A DNA stretch of 64,000 nt from Symsagittifera roscoffensis (GCF_963678635.1 NC_087069.1:16094660-16158659); one strand, 5' to 3'. Positions 1 to 12,523 are shown, numbered from the stretch's first letter. The notes: generated by a model from the sequence alone, not told the origin. Made by a program: numbers and translations.

Positions 1-176
1 TACTTTCATGCTGTAACCAAATGCTAATAAAAATTGTACATTTGCTTTTTTTTCTTGTACATAATCTAAATATGATAAATCAGATTCGCTTCCATAGATT
101 TGTAAGAAATATATACGGATTTTTATTCGCTTTTGTCAAGTTTATCGATTAAATGATATTTTTGATGTCTTTTTGA

Positions 177-192
177 AGAGAGAGAGAGAGAG
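177..192. repeat. (AG)n microsatellite
   Basis: About eight uninterrupted AG dinucleotides are visible. It is an ordinary simple repeat. Confidence 0.9.
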
Positions 193-1010
193 GACTGAGA
201 GACAGACCGCGATCGAGATGTTAATACAGTTGAAATTAACGAACATTAAAAGACTAAACTTTTCATAACATTATTTTAAGCTCAGTAGCATGATGTTTTG
301 ACTGTAGTTTAAAAAGAAGTAAGATGATTGTAACAATTTTTTCTCTTTTTGGAATTTTTTCATTATGATCACCAATGTTAACCGACAAAGTCACAACACA
401 AACAAAGATAGGCGGTTGCTGTGCAAGTGTCACCGAATACCGAATGTTTCGACATCAACCTTGGAATTGTACAAAAAGTGTTTTTTTTTCTTCAACAAAG
501 TGTCTATATTAGTGCTTGGTGACCAAAAGTTTTAAAAGCGCTAAGACAATTAGTGAATCGGACATAATTTTTAACATATGTTTTCAAAAATGAATGACAA
601 ACAGAATCTTTTCAGCACAAAAACTTTCCTAGCTTTTTAGAAATATTTTGATGCTAAGGAAGCGCTAGTAGAAGCTCACTAACTACATTTTTTTCAGTAA
701 AACCAAATTTTTAGCCTAATTATCCTAAAATGAACAAAACTGGACCACTCTTTTTTGCTCGAAATTAGACTACAACTTAAAAAATTTTACAGCTCTTAAC
801 ACATCCCAACATTTTTTTGTTTTCTGATTTTGCATGGAAAACAAGAAAAAACATGCAAAACAAAGAACTAAATTAAGTCCGAATATAAATTTGCTCCCAT
901 TTTCAAAGGCCAGAATATTTAATTAACTGATGCCGTCTGAAATAATAGAGTTACTGTCATATCAGGTGGATAGTTTTTCTTGAACCAATAACACACAAAT
1001 AAAAGAAGTT

Positions 1011-1122
1011 GAACTCAAACTTATACTCAATCAATACTTTAACTCAAACTTATACTGTATCAAACTTATACTGTATGAAGTTTAACTTATACTGTAATAA
1101 GTTTGACTCAAATGTATACGGT
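1011..1122. repeat. Imperfect minisatellite around AAACTTATACTGTA
   Basis: The phrase AACTCAAACTTATACT, or its close variants AAACTTATACTGTA and TTAACTTATACTGTA, recurs five or six times with irregular spacing of about 17-30 bases. It is not coding. It looks like a local slippage or duplication product. Confidence 0.7.
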
Positions 1123-1311
1123 GTCAGCTCCTAATGACAAATTACATAGGTTTTTTCAAATGAGAAATAAAAATGAATTCATCCTGCATCGATCATATGA
1201 TAATGAACCTCTAGAGTAATCTTATCACCTGCAAGTTTCTCAACAAATTTTAATTGTCCCTTGTTCATTTTGTACGTACAGGCACTGTCACTCAGTAACA
1301 GATTTAGATAG

Positions 1312-1328
1312 GGGGCGTGGGACGCCCC
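1312..1328. other. GC-rich hairpin
   Basis: GGGGCGT and ACGCCCC form a 7-bp perfect stem around a 3-base loop in otherwise AT-rich DNA. No function is assigned. Confidence 0.5.
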
Positions 1329-3063
1329 GTTATCTCTGGGACTCGACCGGCTGCCGACCCGAAGGGTCCTTCCTTTGAACTGTTTTTAGATACCCATTCT
1401 TGGCTGACTCACCATAAATTTTTTTAAAGGGGCTTTTGGAGTCAATTTATCCGAAATTTGAGGGGGCAGCACGCGCCGAAAAAACACAATTGATTGATCA
1501 AAAGTTTCCAATTAAGCCTTGAAACCTATAAAATGCTTTCTTAGCCTGTTTTTTGAAAAATTTGACAGAGCTCAGAAAAAATCAATTTGGTCGACTTAAA
1601 AAAATAGGTAGACAAAAAGCTGTCAGTAAACACGCACTTTTTGTCGAATAGGTGATAAATTACAGTAGTGACCCTCTGGGAAGTTATGATCCTTCTAGTT
1701 GTCCTCATGAAACCCCCACTAGCTTCGCTGAAAACAGGATTTTCTAGCTATGATACGACTAACCATCTAATGGGTTACTGCTACAATCGATGCCTTGTCC
1801 AATGAAGTTCACCATTTCAGCAGTTACTCGATCATGTCCTTCTTGTTCGTCCAAAACTGAATAAAATTTATCAGAGCCACTACAATGGAACAAATTAACA
1901 ATTTCAATCATAAAATCAAGGAACATTGATCATTGGTTAACAGAGACGTTCAAAGTTTTTCGAAAATCTAAGTACCGGGGAGCCCATTAACTTGAAATGA
2001 CAACGAAAATGTTTTTTTTTTCGATTTCTAGATCTCAACCATAATCTATACTATAAAAGCATAAAAACAGAGAAATTTCTAGTGCAAAACAATCTGTATT
2101 TTTTCTGACTTAAGGTACCCGAAACAAGCTCTTGCAGCCCAATGGCGTCCTCCCAATCTATAGTTTTGTAAATGAGTGAATAAAGAACCGTGTGATTATA
2201 ATGATATTATTAGTTTGGAAACAACTTGTTTTTATGATTATTATTATTATCAGCTCGGCCTATGTAGGTTGGTTCAGTAGATTTTAACACGCGCCGCCTA
2301 CTGAGGTTCAGGTGCTCAGTTTATGTTTTGTCCGTTTCTTCCAAAATTCGGTATGTTTCCATTTTCTCGACTAAAGTTTGTCATGATTTTTCTCATGTCT
2401 CGACCTCTCAAACGTTTCTTTTTTGTACAACCCAGCATAGAAAGGTTCCTTTTATCTCGACCAAAAATGGGTATACTTTTCTGCCTTGGTCTCAACTAGA
2501 ATCTGCTTCTCGACTGCATACTTTCAGCCGAATACTGCGCCTCGCGACATTCAAAGTCGGAAAAAGTTGAGCAACTTGACCTGGTTACCTTCACGCCTCT
2601 GCCTGTTCTAGGTTAAAAAGTTTTTCATAACTTTTCATAAGAACTATATGCCATCCCGCGCGTGATCTTCACTGAATTAGAGATCATTTCGCATCTATAC
2701 AAGAAGTGTTACTTGAGAATTGACTAAGTCTTGACGGGAGCATTGAGTTTTGACGAGAGTCCTGTCTATAAGTGATCATGATGAGGGTACAAGGGGGTTT
2801 TAACGTAAAGTAAGAATCATTTAAAAAAATAATTTAGGTGCTAATTATTGATCCAATTTACACAGTTCTAAAACATACCAACTGCATGAAGTTGAAGTGG
2901 ATTGACGTCCAAGTAATGCACGTAAATTCAATGCTTTCCCCCAATGGAGCAAGCATCTGACTGACTAATGAGAGCAGATCTTTTTATCAAAATTGAATAA
3001 AACCTTTTAATCTTTTCAGCTGGGGCTATTTCAATATGAGGAAGTTGACACGTCTAAAACAAA

Positions 3064-3076
3064 GATCTGTTTTCAG
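3064..3076 (+). promoter_or_regulatory. Candidate 3' splice site ahead of the accessory ORF block
   Basis: The sequence GATCTGTTTTCAG lies about 230 bases before the first accessory frame. A near-identical TTTCTGTTTTCAG occupies the same place in the minus-strand copy (acceptor AG at 61,974-61,973). Polypyrimidine plus CAG kept in two diverged copies suggests a real acceptor. Env-type genes of LTR elements are commonly expressed from a spliced RNA. Confidence 0.45.
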
Positions 3077-3302
3077 ATTGAAGTTGGAAAATCAACAGAA
3101 AAGAGCAGAAATGCGAAACTGTCAGACCCGAATTGCAGAAGCATTAGTAAGGACCCTAAGCTTCACATAGTTGAGAACAAAAGAAGCGAACATTCTTGAT
3201 TGATAACATTTGGCTAAGATACTTGAGTGGTAACTTCTGGGTTGGTACTCTTGAGCGGTAATGAAGGTTCGGAATTTCTTGAGTGTTTTGTTTTTCTGAT
3301 CA

Positions 3303-4045
3303 TGGCTGATCGTTTCTGGAAGTCAGTGCCAGCGGCACTAAAGAAGCCGAGACTTGATGAAATGTAACAGCCGCTAACGGATCTGGATGACTCTCAAGTG
3401 GATGAGCGGATGGCTGTGATGTTGATAGCCATCTTGCTACTAGAGTATCAAGGAGAGTCGTTAATGGAGACGCGTTTGATATGGGGCTAAACGTGCGACG
3501 GAATCTAGAACCATGAATAGACCAGATAGCTGTCGTGGAGAACTAAAGGAGGCTTGAGGGGTTTTGGTTTAGCAAGAAGTTCCGGCTTGAGCAACACCAC
3601 TGATTATTCCTCTTCCCACTCGGCCAAATATGAACATGGAAAGTCGAATGACCGCCGTAAGCACAAACATGATTTGGGAGCAGCAGCCGGAGGCAATTTA
3701 CCCGGACACTGCCAGGCCGATGAGGGACCTGGAGAGGGTTCAGTGCGAATGGAATCAAGCTATTCCTGAGAGGGTTCAATTGAGATCCGAGCTGGAGTAA
3801 GTTCAGAAACTACAACAGGAAGCCGCCACCAGATATCAATTGAAATCCGAGCTGAAGCAAGTCCAGAAACTATGTCAGGAAGCAGCCAAAAGCAAGGATC
3901 GAAAGATGAAGACGCAGTTGAATCTCTGATTACGCGTTCAAGAACCGAGTCGAAATTGAAGGTTGACGAGGCGCTCAGAGCAACTGGCCATTCCAACCTC
4001 GATAGAATTGCTCAAGTGAAAATGAGTGAAGACCTAGAGAAAAAG
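3303..4045 (+). pseudogene. Remnant of element A coiled-coil ORF
   Basis: The start reads MADRFWKSVPAAL, matching MADRFWRSMPAAL near 61,757 on the minus strand. It is followed by a stretch like GFDLARNPGLSN of the 244-residue frame, and it ends with a stretch like FNLDREAREHMSEGLE. It is a fossil; function is unknown beyond the heptad-like Lys/Glu-rich central part of the intact relative. Confidence 0.7.
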
Positions 4046-5100
4046 ATCTCTCCAGAGCTCATATCAACTTGTGAATTCTGGATTCGAGGCAAACCAAGCT
4101 GCAGTCAGTGCATGTAGCTCTGCCTGTATTGACGCCCACTTCGACTAGCGGTAGCCAAGGCAGCGCGGGTACATCACGTCTCAAGGAATTGTAAGAGAAA
4201 CTACAGGAGAGGACGTTCGAAAGCCCAGCGTCAGAAGAGACACCCGCTACCTGGAGGATAGACCCGGTGGTTGGTGCCATCATTTCTAACTACAAGAAAG
4301 ATTTTAACGCAGCATTTAAGGTATCACAGACATAATAGGGAAAATTGGACGAGCGCCCAGTGGAGAGAAGATCAGCGTTTCACGATGCAGCCCGGGCTGC
4401 TTATCTGACGGAGCCGAGAGGTGCTGACTCGATTTCTGCTTTCACAAGAAATGCTAGAGGTAAGGAAAATACACACAGTCATGATGCTGATGGTTTCAAA
4501 AAATGTTTCTAGAGCGAGTCTCAGAAATTGCCCCGATTTTCAGACAAAATAAGCTGCTAATACAAGAAATGAGATTTTGACGTTATACACAGTGCCGTAT
4601 AACATGGAGCTGGAAGACAATGGGCTGAACATGAACGAAAGGGTGCGTCAACCAGCAGCGCGGTATTTGAGGTCCAGCAATCCAGCATTTTGCCCTTACG
4701 GTTACTGGTCACTGCGGATGCATGCTCGACTGATGGTATTCATTTTGACCAACTAAAGGGCACATAGTGGCTAAATAAAGATTTTCAGCGAAACTTAGAC
4801 ACTCCAGGATTGGACTAGGTAGAAACGGAATGGCGTTATTTACGTTTGGCTCACCGCCGAAGCCTCTTTTTCCCCAGCCATGCCCGTTGAAGCCAGATTA
4901 GGGGAAAGAAGGAACTCGAAGGACAGCTCAGCGAGCAGCAAAAGCAGTCATCAAGGCTCTACATCCCACTAGAGTGAAACCAGAGGCTCATTGACTACAC
5001 AGAGCTTGGTGGTGTCATAAGTCGTAGTGGCGAAGCGTGGTAACGAGAAGAGAACATCGGATCAATTTCAGTAGGGTTCGCGTAAAGCCAGAAACCGGGA
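4046..5100 (+). pseudogene. Remnant of SGNH/GDSL hydrolase ORF
   Basis: Recognisable pieces include TLYTVPYNMELED-like sequence near 4,575-4,620, matching the TVCTVPYNMMFDQH stretch of the intact 414-residue frame. A DGIHFDQ block near 4,733-4,755 carries the Asp/His of SGNH hydrolases. The order and spacing follow the minus-strand copy. It is a fossil. Confidence 0.65.
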
Positions 5101-8010
5101 GCAAATAATGAACCTGGATTTGCAGGAATTGGCATTCAGGCAAGAAGAGACGGAGGCCTTGCAACTCAAGAACTTGTCTCATGAGGACTTAGGTAACCAT
5201 CACTGTAAGGGTTGGCTAAAGGCGCACGAGGCGCATTTCTCTCGAGATAGGACCATAGAGACCGTGAATCTGCCAGGAATCAGAAAATACGGCGGTCTTC
5301 GGTCCAATTAATTATCGACTTCTGAGGGGTACTACTGCAGAGCCCGAGTACGATCGAAGAACCACCGAAGAATCGTACAAAGCTGGCCAGGATTACGATG
5401 ACGATGCTTGCACAGTTGAGAGCAGTGGAAAAACCTCCGGACCGCAGATCATGGGGCTACCCAACACACCCTCTGCGGACCCCGAACAGATGAACGATGC
5501 AGGGTATGCAAAATGACGGAAGCGCTGGCCGTCAAAAACCAATCAAACCCTGGAGCCGCAAAACCCAAAATCGTCGCGTGCGTGGATTTCACGAGAATTC
5601 CGGAGAAATCTTGTGTAGATTTTTCCCAGGGCGGAACTAAATTAGATGTTGACCTCGGAGGTCGCAATGAAACCAGAGACACCATGTGAGCCTGAGCTAT
5701 TGTTGGTTGCAGGAACATGAACACCTACACGCAGCAGAACTTCTAGAGCCCTTGGTGCAGGGGAATTGAAACCAAAGAAATTGTATGAGGCAATTCAGAC
5801 GTCGTTGTCCGCGATGATGGAGATACAAATCATGGTAGCGGTTAGGCTGGCGTCAATGACAAGAGTGGTCCTCACCTCGTTATCTGGATACGCAAGCGTA
5901 CCGCCTGCCCTTCACATTGTCTATGCTATATTGGCCTTAATATCGGTGGGCAGTGGACTGCGGATGCTGATGGCTGCTCCCAATCGTGAGCTGAATAAAA
6001 AGATCTTGAGACTCTTGAAATCTGAACTGGCGGCAGTTTCGGCGGTTTTATCGCACGCCCTGAGATGCTTTCAGGAGTTCGCTGACATCTTGATAATAAT
6101 GGAGGGTAAGGAGGTCTCGTAACTGGTGAGACACTTGAAACTAAAGCCAGAAAAAAGTGATGATCATCACGTGATCAACCATTTGACTGCTAGCAAGTGG
6201 GTCAGAATTTTTGAACTCACCAATTTGAGCTCCAGTAACAATTCAACGAGCCCGGTGCTTGATCGAAAAAACGGGGTCGATGCGGTGAAGCTACATGAGT
6301 CGTTTGTATATCGCCTCGCTCGAGAAAGGAGAAGGTGGCCATTTTTGACACCAAAACTGAAAAGTGGGGGGGGGATAAAATCGAAGAAACTGTCCCTCCC
6401 TTGATAGTCCAGATCAGCTTGATCAAGCTGAAAGAAGCAAAATTACAGTGAGGACGTTTATTTCACTATCGAACGATACCAGCATATCGCACTTCTGACA
6501 GGATTACGCTACGGGAGAATTGGAACGAAAAAGGCAGACGACACCTTGAGATTCTCCATGGAGAGATTAATTTCTGCGGGAAAGACTACCTTTGACGCTT
6601 TCATTCAGCACATCTTGTGCAGGTCGATCAATTTGTTACTGGCGCTGTACTTGGTGTTCCCCAGAAGCTTGTTCAATGTGTGGCCAGCTTTCCTGTTCAG
6701 CAGATTCGTGAAAACTTTGAGGATCGATGAATATTTGACCTTGAGTCTCTTGGCGCACGTTAAACTTTAGGTTTTCCAACGTCTAATGAAGTAAATGGAC
6801 TCGATGATCATGGCCCAAGTTCACCTCAGTATCGATAGATGTTCATAAGAGTGCGCTGCAAGGTTGAAAACAATTCTTGTGGAATATCTCTTGATGCAGA
6901 ATCGGTAATTGTCGGGAGAATAAACGGAGCCAAAGACGCCAGAGCACGTTCTAGAAGTAAAAAGGTTGAAAACAATTCTTGTGGAATATCTCTTGATGCA
7001 GAATCGGTAATTGTCGGGAGAATAAACGGAGCCAAAGACGCCAGAGCACGTTCTAGAAGTAAAAAGCATCTCACTTCTGACCGATCTGTACCTGGCCAGA
7101 TGATTGAACCCCCTTGGAATGATAAGAGGGTTAGGAAAAAATGATTCGGCTGTAACCTTTGTCTTTACAGAATATCGACGCTCGGTCATTCATGTCAGCT
7201 TGGTTAGCGTTTCCGATGTGACGGCACTATACTGTTGTGATCCGGAACACTTGAGGGCGCAGACTTTTGACGCATGCAGTTCGGGAAAGTCAAAGATCCT
7301 GAGTTGATTGTGCTAAAGTTCAGGGGGCAGTTGAAGTGTAGAATGGGTGGGAAACGACAGTGCCCCCATTGAAGCCTATCCAAAATTCTAAGGTTTGTGT
7401 TTCCTTGAGAGAAAAGCCGGTGAGATACTGGGATCTCGGCCTGGAGGAGGCTTTGGAGTTGATAAGGAAGGAGCTGAGCATGATTCTTGATCGGGAGGTG
7501 CTAACAACCGCGCTTGGGAAGTTCTCAAACATGAGAAAAATGACCTTAGGACTTACGACTCCCTCGTTAATCTTTTTCATACAAGCCAAGAGAGTAGTGG
7601 AGCAGCAGCAGCAGCAAATGGTGTTCACGGATAGCTGGGACCACTTGTTCATTGGTTTTTCTGCGGCAGCATACTTCCACTCGAGAAAAATAAAGGCCAT
7701 TTCCTGGATGGACGAAGCGAGGATCATGAGGGTATCAATGCCAACAAGATGACACGCGAGTGAGTCCAGGAATATACTCGATAAGGCTGGACTGGAAAAC
7801 ATGGACACTGTGTATAAGGATGGCCGGTTCATAGAGGTGGAGGAGCCGGATCATAGTGAAGGACCTGAAATAAAAACAAGTTGTACAGCATCAGGAAACA
7901 TCTAGTGTCTTACAGAAAGATGTAGAGCTTCAACATGAGGGGCAAAAATTTGATGCGGCCAACTAAATATACATCTCACGGAGTACAACAGACTAAATCA
8001 GATAAGGCTC
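5101..8010 (+). pseudogene. Remnant of the 938-residue element A protein (first copy)
   Basis: Several blocks match the 56,718-59,534 frame in order. Examples are YASVPPALHIVYAI (near 5,900), AAPNREL (near 5,975), LLLALYLVFPRSLFN (near 6,627) and AAYFHSRKIKAISW (near 7,668). The central part carries a 102-bp tandem duplication, and the 3' third is duplicated again just downstream. It is a broken fossil of the same family. Confidence 0.75.
6861..7064 (+). repeat. Exact 102-bp tandem duplication
   Basis: Two copies (6,861-6,962 and 6,963-7,064) appear identical base for base. The unit is 34 codons long and lies in the part of the 938-residue protein remnant that reads CKCAAGLKTLLVQYLMMQN in the intact relative. 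The identity suggests the duplication is much younger than the insertion. Confidence 0.9.
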
Positions 8011-8116
8011 TCCCCCGTGTCTGTCGATAACCCTGGAGAGAAGAGAAATCTCTTGGTGCAAATTCCATTTGAGGACGCTCTGAAGCGAGAGCGCGCGGAG
8101 GCTGTGGAGGGGGAAA

Positions 8117-8485
8117 TCATGGATGAAAGGCTGCTGGCGGGTCCTACTGGTATGGTCACTACCAAGACCCATAGCCTCGTTACCACGAGGGAGCTTTGCA
8201 ACTTTGAGTGATGAAGAGTGGGGCAATACGGCAACTCCACCCATGGGATTTCCCTGAAGATTTTGAAATCGCAGCTTGATAGCCACCAAACGTTCATGGA
8301 CACGTTACACTTGAGCCACAAGAGTAAAAGAGGGCATAATATTTGAAGGAAACAATACGGCGTTTTTGAGGTCTCTAGTTCAATGAAGTTGGGAAAAATT
8401 TCTGCTAGAGCTCAATCGGAAGGTAGAGAGGAAGGTAGACGTCGAAATTTTCAAGCAGGAAATTTGGGACATAGTAGTGGATTTT
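8117..8485 (+). pseudogene. Remnant of the small acidic element A protein (copy 1)
   Basis: It starts with MDERLLAGPTGM, like MDETLSEAGEDM at 56,702. It continues with LSDEEWGNTATPP, matching LSEENWADTATPP of the intact 164-residue frame, and with an FEGNNTAFLRSL-like stretch. It is a fossil. Confidence 0.65.
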
Positions 8486-8488
8486 GGA

Positions 8489-9410
8489 GAATTCAATCTG
8501 GTGGTGATTGGATCCCCTTGGAGAGATAAGAGGGTTAGGAAACAATGTATCGACAGTAACCTTCGTCTTAACAGAAGGTCGACGCTTGGTCATTCATGTC
8601 AGCTTGGTTGGCGTTTTTGACGTGACGGCACTAAGTTGTTGTGATCTGGAACACTTGAATGCGCAGACGTGAGACGCGGTGCAGTTCGGGAAAGTCAAAG
8701 ATCCTGAGTTGATTGTGCTAAGGTTCAGGGGCAGTTTCCATTTAGAATGGATGGGAAACGACAAGGCCCCCCTTGAAGCCTATCCAAACATCTAAGATTT
8801 GAGTTTCCTTGAGAGAACAGCTGGTGGGATCCTGGGGATGTCGGCCTGGAGGAGGTTTGGAGTTGATAATTGAAGGAAGGAATTGAGCATGACTCTTGAT
8901 CGGGATGTGCTAACAACCGCTCTTCGGATGTTCCCACATATGAGAAAAATGACCTTAGGAAAAACGACTCCCTCGTTATTCTTTTCCATACAAGCCAAGA
9001 GAGTTGTGAATGAGCAGCAGCTGAGGGTGTTCATGGATGGCTGGGACCCTTTGTTTGTTTGTTATTTGGCGGCAGCATACTTCCACTCGAGAAAAATTAG
9101 GACCAATTCCTGGACGGACGAAGCGAGGATCATGAGGGTATCAATGCCACCAATATTCGACGCGAGTGAGGTCAGGAGTATACTCGATAAGGCTGGATTG
9201 GAAAACATGGACCCTGTGTATAAAGACGGCCTGGTAATAGTGGTGGAGGGCCGGATAATAGTGAAGGACTTGAAATAAAAACACATTGTGCAGCATCAAG
9301 AAACATCTAGCGCCTTACAGAAAGAGATAGAGCTGCAACATGAGGGGCACAAAATGATGCGGCGCACTATATATACATCTCACGGAGTACAGCAGACTGA
9401 ATCAGGTCAG
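8489..9410 (+). pseudogene. Second copy of the 938-protein C-terminal remnant
   Basis: The frame around 8,883-9,278 repeats the first block with, for example, SMTLDRDVLTTAL, MRKMTLGKTTPSL and AAAYFHSRKIRTNSW. These match the LGMNSPLVVPS and AAVYFHTSEMKVNSW regions of the intact protein. It was produced by the 1.4-kb direct duplication. Confidence 0.7.
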
Positions 9411-9521
9411 GCTCTCGCTCGTGTCTGTCGATACCCCTGGAGAAAAGAGAAATCTCCTTGTGCAAGGTCTATTTGAGGACGCTCTGAGGCGAGAGCGCTT
9501 GGAGGCTGAGGAGGGGAGAAT

Positions 9522-9925
9522 ATGGATGAAACGCTGCTGGCGGGTCCTAATGGGATGCCCACTACCAAGACCCATAGCCTCGGTGCTACGAGAGAGCTTC
9601 TGCAGGCCTTGAGTGATGAAGAGTGGGGCAATACGGCAACGCCACCCTTAGCACTTCCCTGGAAGAATTTGGAATTGCAGCTTGGTAGCCAGCAAACGAT
9701 TATCGACACGTTACACTTGAGCGACAAGAGTGAAGAGGGCATAATAATTGAAGGAAACAAGACGGTGTTTTTGAAGACTCTAGATCAATGAGGATGGGAG
9801 AAATTTCAATTGGAAGGTAGAGAGGAAGGCGTCAAGTATGAATTTCGGGACATAGCATGGAAGCCAGATTTAAACGAGGTTGCGAGAGAGGAGCTACTCC
9901 TCAAGATGATCATCATTTTGTAGAC
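9522..9925 (+). pseudogene. Remnant of the small acidic element A protein (copy 2)
   Basis: It begins MDETLLAGPNGMPTTK and contains LSDEEWGNTATPPLALPWK, LHLSDKSEEGII and EGNKTVFLKTL. All of these match the 164-residue frame at 56,208-56,702. It is the second member of the 1.4-kb duplication and continues further to the 3' side than the first. Confidence 0.7.
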
Positions 9926-9949
9926 TAAGCCAGGAGTTTCTCAAACAAA

Positions 9950-11825
9950 AAGTCAGATAGTGGCCAGGACGTCCATCGTGCAAAACGAAAGCTTAGAAGT
10001 TTCCAAACTGTGGGTGTAAAATCACTATGTCTTCGGAGTCATGGGGATAGCTTATAAACTTTTCTTGAACACAGAGGCAGGTGGTGCATGCACGATTTTC
10101 GAAGTCGCGGAGTTGCTAAAGTTCTGGACGCAGGACATAATCGAAATTGATGCACTAGAGAGGTACAACTGAGCTTTTGCTTGCTTCTTGAAAACAAACC
10201 GGAGTTTACCTGAGTGCCAAGTTCGGAGAAAAGAGTGGAATTGAGGCTAGGTGGCGAGGAGAAGTTCTCGATCACGAATCTGTGAGGGGTCTAGAAGCGG
10301 TTGAGACCTTTCTGGTGCCCACATCAAAAATCATGCCTGAATGATGAGAAAGGATCTGACTATTACCTGGAAAGATGAGGATTGGGGGACCTGAACGTGA
10401 CACACAAGTTGAACTTACCTCATCAGGAAGAAACTAAAGGCAAACCAGAAGAGTCTAAAGACCTGCTGCAGAAAATGGGGGCGCGCACTTGTCTTGATTT
10501 AGACACAGGAGGAGAAGGATAATCATGTGATAGACGATCATTTGTCAGGATTCAATACTTCCAGGGGTAAAACTTGGTCACGTGGTTTGGTGATATCGCA
10601 GAGAAAGAGAAGAGTGACGTAAAAAATCTAGCAGATTGCTAAGCAGTTGTGCTACTTTTGTAACGAAATCGATGCTGGCACAACGATGGAATGAGGAAAA
10701 CATAATAAAGGATCGAAGGTCAAAATCGGCTACAGTGGAGGCGATGGATACAATTGATTATACTGGGAGATTTGAGTTGTTTGAGACTGCTTGCAAGGAT
10801 TCGCTATACCACTAGAACTATTGCGTATATGGAGTCGGATACATTTTTTTTCGTGATTTAGGGCAACGTTAACCTCTTGGCTATACGTCTAGGCAAAAAG
10901 CCATATGAAAAAACATCAAAAAGAGTTTTGTCAGTTCCTGGCGGAAAACGGACCAGAAGTTTTCATGAGACCATTGCTTGCTCATCGCAATGGGAAAAGT
11001 CCCAAGGCAGAAGAGAGCTGCCAAGTTATCTGGAGATAACACAAAGTGAGGGAGTCGATACTAGAGGAAGATCTGGTGAAGAAGATGAGAAAGGATCTGA
11101 CTATTACCTGGAAGGATGAGGATTGGGGGGACCTGAACGTGACACACAAGTTGAATTTACCTCATCAGGAAGAAACTAAAAGCAAACAAGAATAGTGTAA
11201 AGACCTGCTGCGGAAAATGGGGCCGGGCACTTGTCTTGATTTAGACACAGGAGGAGAAAGATAATCATGTGATGGAGGATCATTCGTCAGGATTCAATAC
11301 TTCCGGGGGTAAGACTTGGTCACTTGATTTGGCGATATCGCAGAGAAAGAGAAGAGTGACGTTAAAAATCCAGCAGATTGCTAAGCGAGCAAAATCGTGA
11401 AGTTAGCAACGGCATTCGGAACTTGGCAACGGCACTCTAAAAATTGTAGTCTAGATTCACTAGAGGTATTGGAGTCCAAACATCATTTGGTCACGGACTT
11501 GAGCATGGAGTTCTGGTCAGGGTTGGTGCAAACGATCCAGAAGCATATTAAGGGATGGAAAATGGGTCTTCAGGTGGAGATGGGATTCCTGGTGAGTGAA
11601 GCAAATAGCCTGTCAATGAATGCGATGTCCTTGCTGGGATCAGTTATGGTGAGCTTTTATGGGAGCTATTATCGGTTGCATTGATGGAAGTATCCATCCA
11701 GAGGGTGATGATCGACAAGGCCTTTTAGGTGCTCAACCATGTAATTGTGTGGCTAAGACAGTTTTGTACCCCATCTGATATGGGATATGAAAGAAAATCG
11801 TTCGATAGGAGTACCAGATCACCAT
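9950..11825 (+). pseudogene. Remnants of the 808-residue element A protein
   Basis: The stretch GVMGIAYKLFLNTEAGG near 10,035 matches GVMGIAYNPFLDSEAGG of the 808-residue frame. Further on, LESKHHLVTDLSMEFW and KGWKMGLQVEMGF (11,397-11,684) match its C-terminal third. The N-terminal half of the protein is not recognisable here. Repeated blocks are interleaved (see the repeat entry). It is a broken fossil. Confidence 0.7.
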
Positions 11826-12210
11826 CAGAAAGTCACTACTTTTGTGAAGAAATCGATGCTGGCACAACGATGGATTGAGGAAAACATAATAAAGGATCAA
11901 ATGTCAAAAGCGCCTACAGTTGAGGCAATACATACAATTGATTATACTGGAAGATTTGAGTTGTTTGAAACTGCTTGCAAGGTATTCGCTATACCGCTAG
12001 AACTATTGCGTATATGGAGTCGGATACGATTTTTTTCGCGGTTTAGGGCAACGTTAACCTCTTGGCTATACGTCTTGGCAAAAAACCATATGAAAAAACA
12101 TCAAAAAGAGTTTTGTCAGTTCCTGGCGGAAAACGGATCAGAAGTTTTCATGAGACCACTGCTTGCTCATCGCAATGGGAAAAACTCCTATGCAGAAGAG
12201 ATCTGGTAAG
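10350..12210 (+). repeat. Interleaved block duplication (A-B-A'-C-B')
   Basis: Block A (about 10,320-10,640) recurs at about 11,065-11,380 with an offset of 741. Block B (about 10,645-11,060) recurs at about 11,829-12,210 with an offset of 1,184. In the minus-strand relative the order is A-C-B, so this looks like a tandem duplication after which the two copies came to differ in content. Confidence 0.75.
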
Positions 12211-12445
12211 TTATAACACAAAGTGAGGGAGTCGATACTAGAGGAAGATCTGGCGAAGAATGTGAGCCGGAGCCTGCACAACTCTTTTTGCTTGAACCAA
12301 GGTGAACACGGGAGTCGAAAGTGAAATTGCTGCTGAATCATCTCGAGAGGCTACAGGAGCAGATAGAGTTGATGCGGGCGTAGGAACAGCTGATGGCATG
12401 GTAAGAATTCATAATTAGCTTGATGATGGTGAAGAGCTGTCGAGA
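11787..12445 (+). pseudogene. Remnant of the 278-residue element A protein
   Basis: GVPDHHQKVTTFV, MLAQRWIEENII, IDYTGRFELFETACKVFAIP and RFRATLTSWLYVLAKNHMKK follow the 52,892-53,728 minus-strand frame closely. That frame reads GLPDHRQKVTLLV, MLALRWIEENIT and FRATLTSWLYMTTKDHMRK. An acidic DDGEEL stretch near 12,420 mirrors the DDEEEL at the C-terminus of the intact protein. It is a fossil. Confidence 0.75.
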
Positions 12446-12523
12446 GTACTCCGAAAGCAGATCGATGGATTTGATCAGAACCTTCAGGCACTTTCTTGAG
12501 CCTTGAATTAGCGTGAAGGGGTT

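Larger units (their letters stand above)
1..2690. other. AT-rich spacer without recognisable gene
   Basis: The stretch is AT-rich with many homopolymer runs. No reading frame in it has recognisable protein motifs. It holds a short (AG)n run, a small minisatellite and one GC-rich hairpin, listed separately. The longest open frame (80 codons near 2,328) has no family signature and is not called. Confidence 0.6.
7085..9860 (+). repeat. About 1.4-kb direct duplication inside old element A copy
   Basis: Two blocks, roughly 7,085-8,478 and 8,489-9,860, align along their whole length. Markers such as CATTCATGTCAGCTTGGT (7,187 and 8,591) and CTGTCGATA (8,021 and 9,425) are both 1,404 bases apart. 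Each contains the C-terminal third of the 938-residue protein remnant and the start of the small acidic protein remnant. The copies differ by eye at perhaps a tenth of positions, so this duplication is older than the 102-bp one. Confidence 0.85.

Noticed and set aside
2328-2570. 80-codon plus-strand frame with repeated TCTCGAC phrases
   Set aside because: It has no recognisable motif, a Ser/Thr/Phe-rich composition typical of AT-rich non-coding DNA, and no counterpart elsewhere in the window.
6821-7189. 122-codon minus-strand frame with an internal repeat
   Set aside because: It is the antisense shadow of the 102-bp duplication in the 938-type protein remnant.
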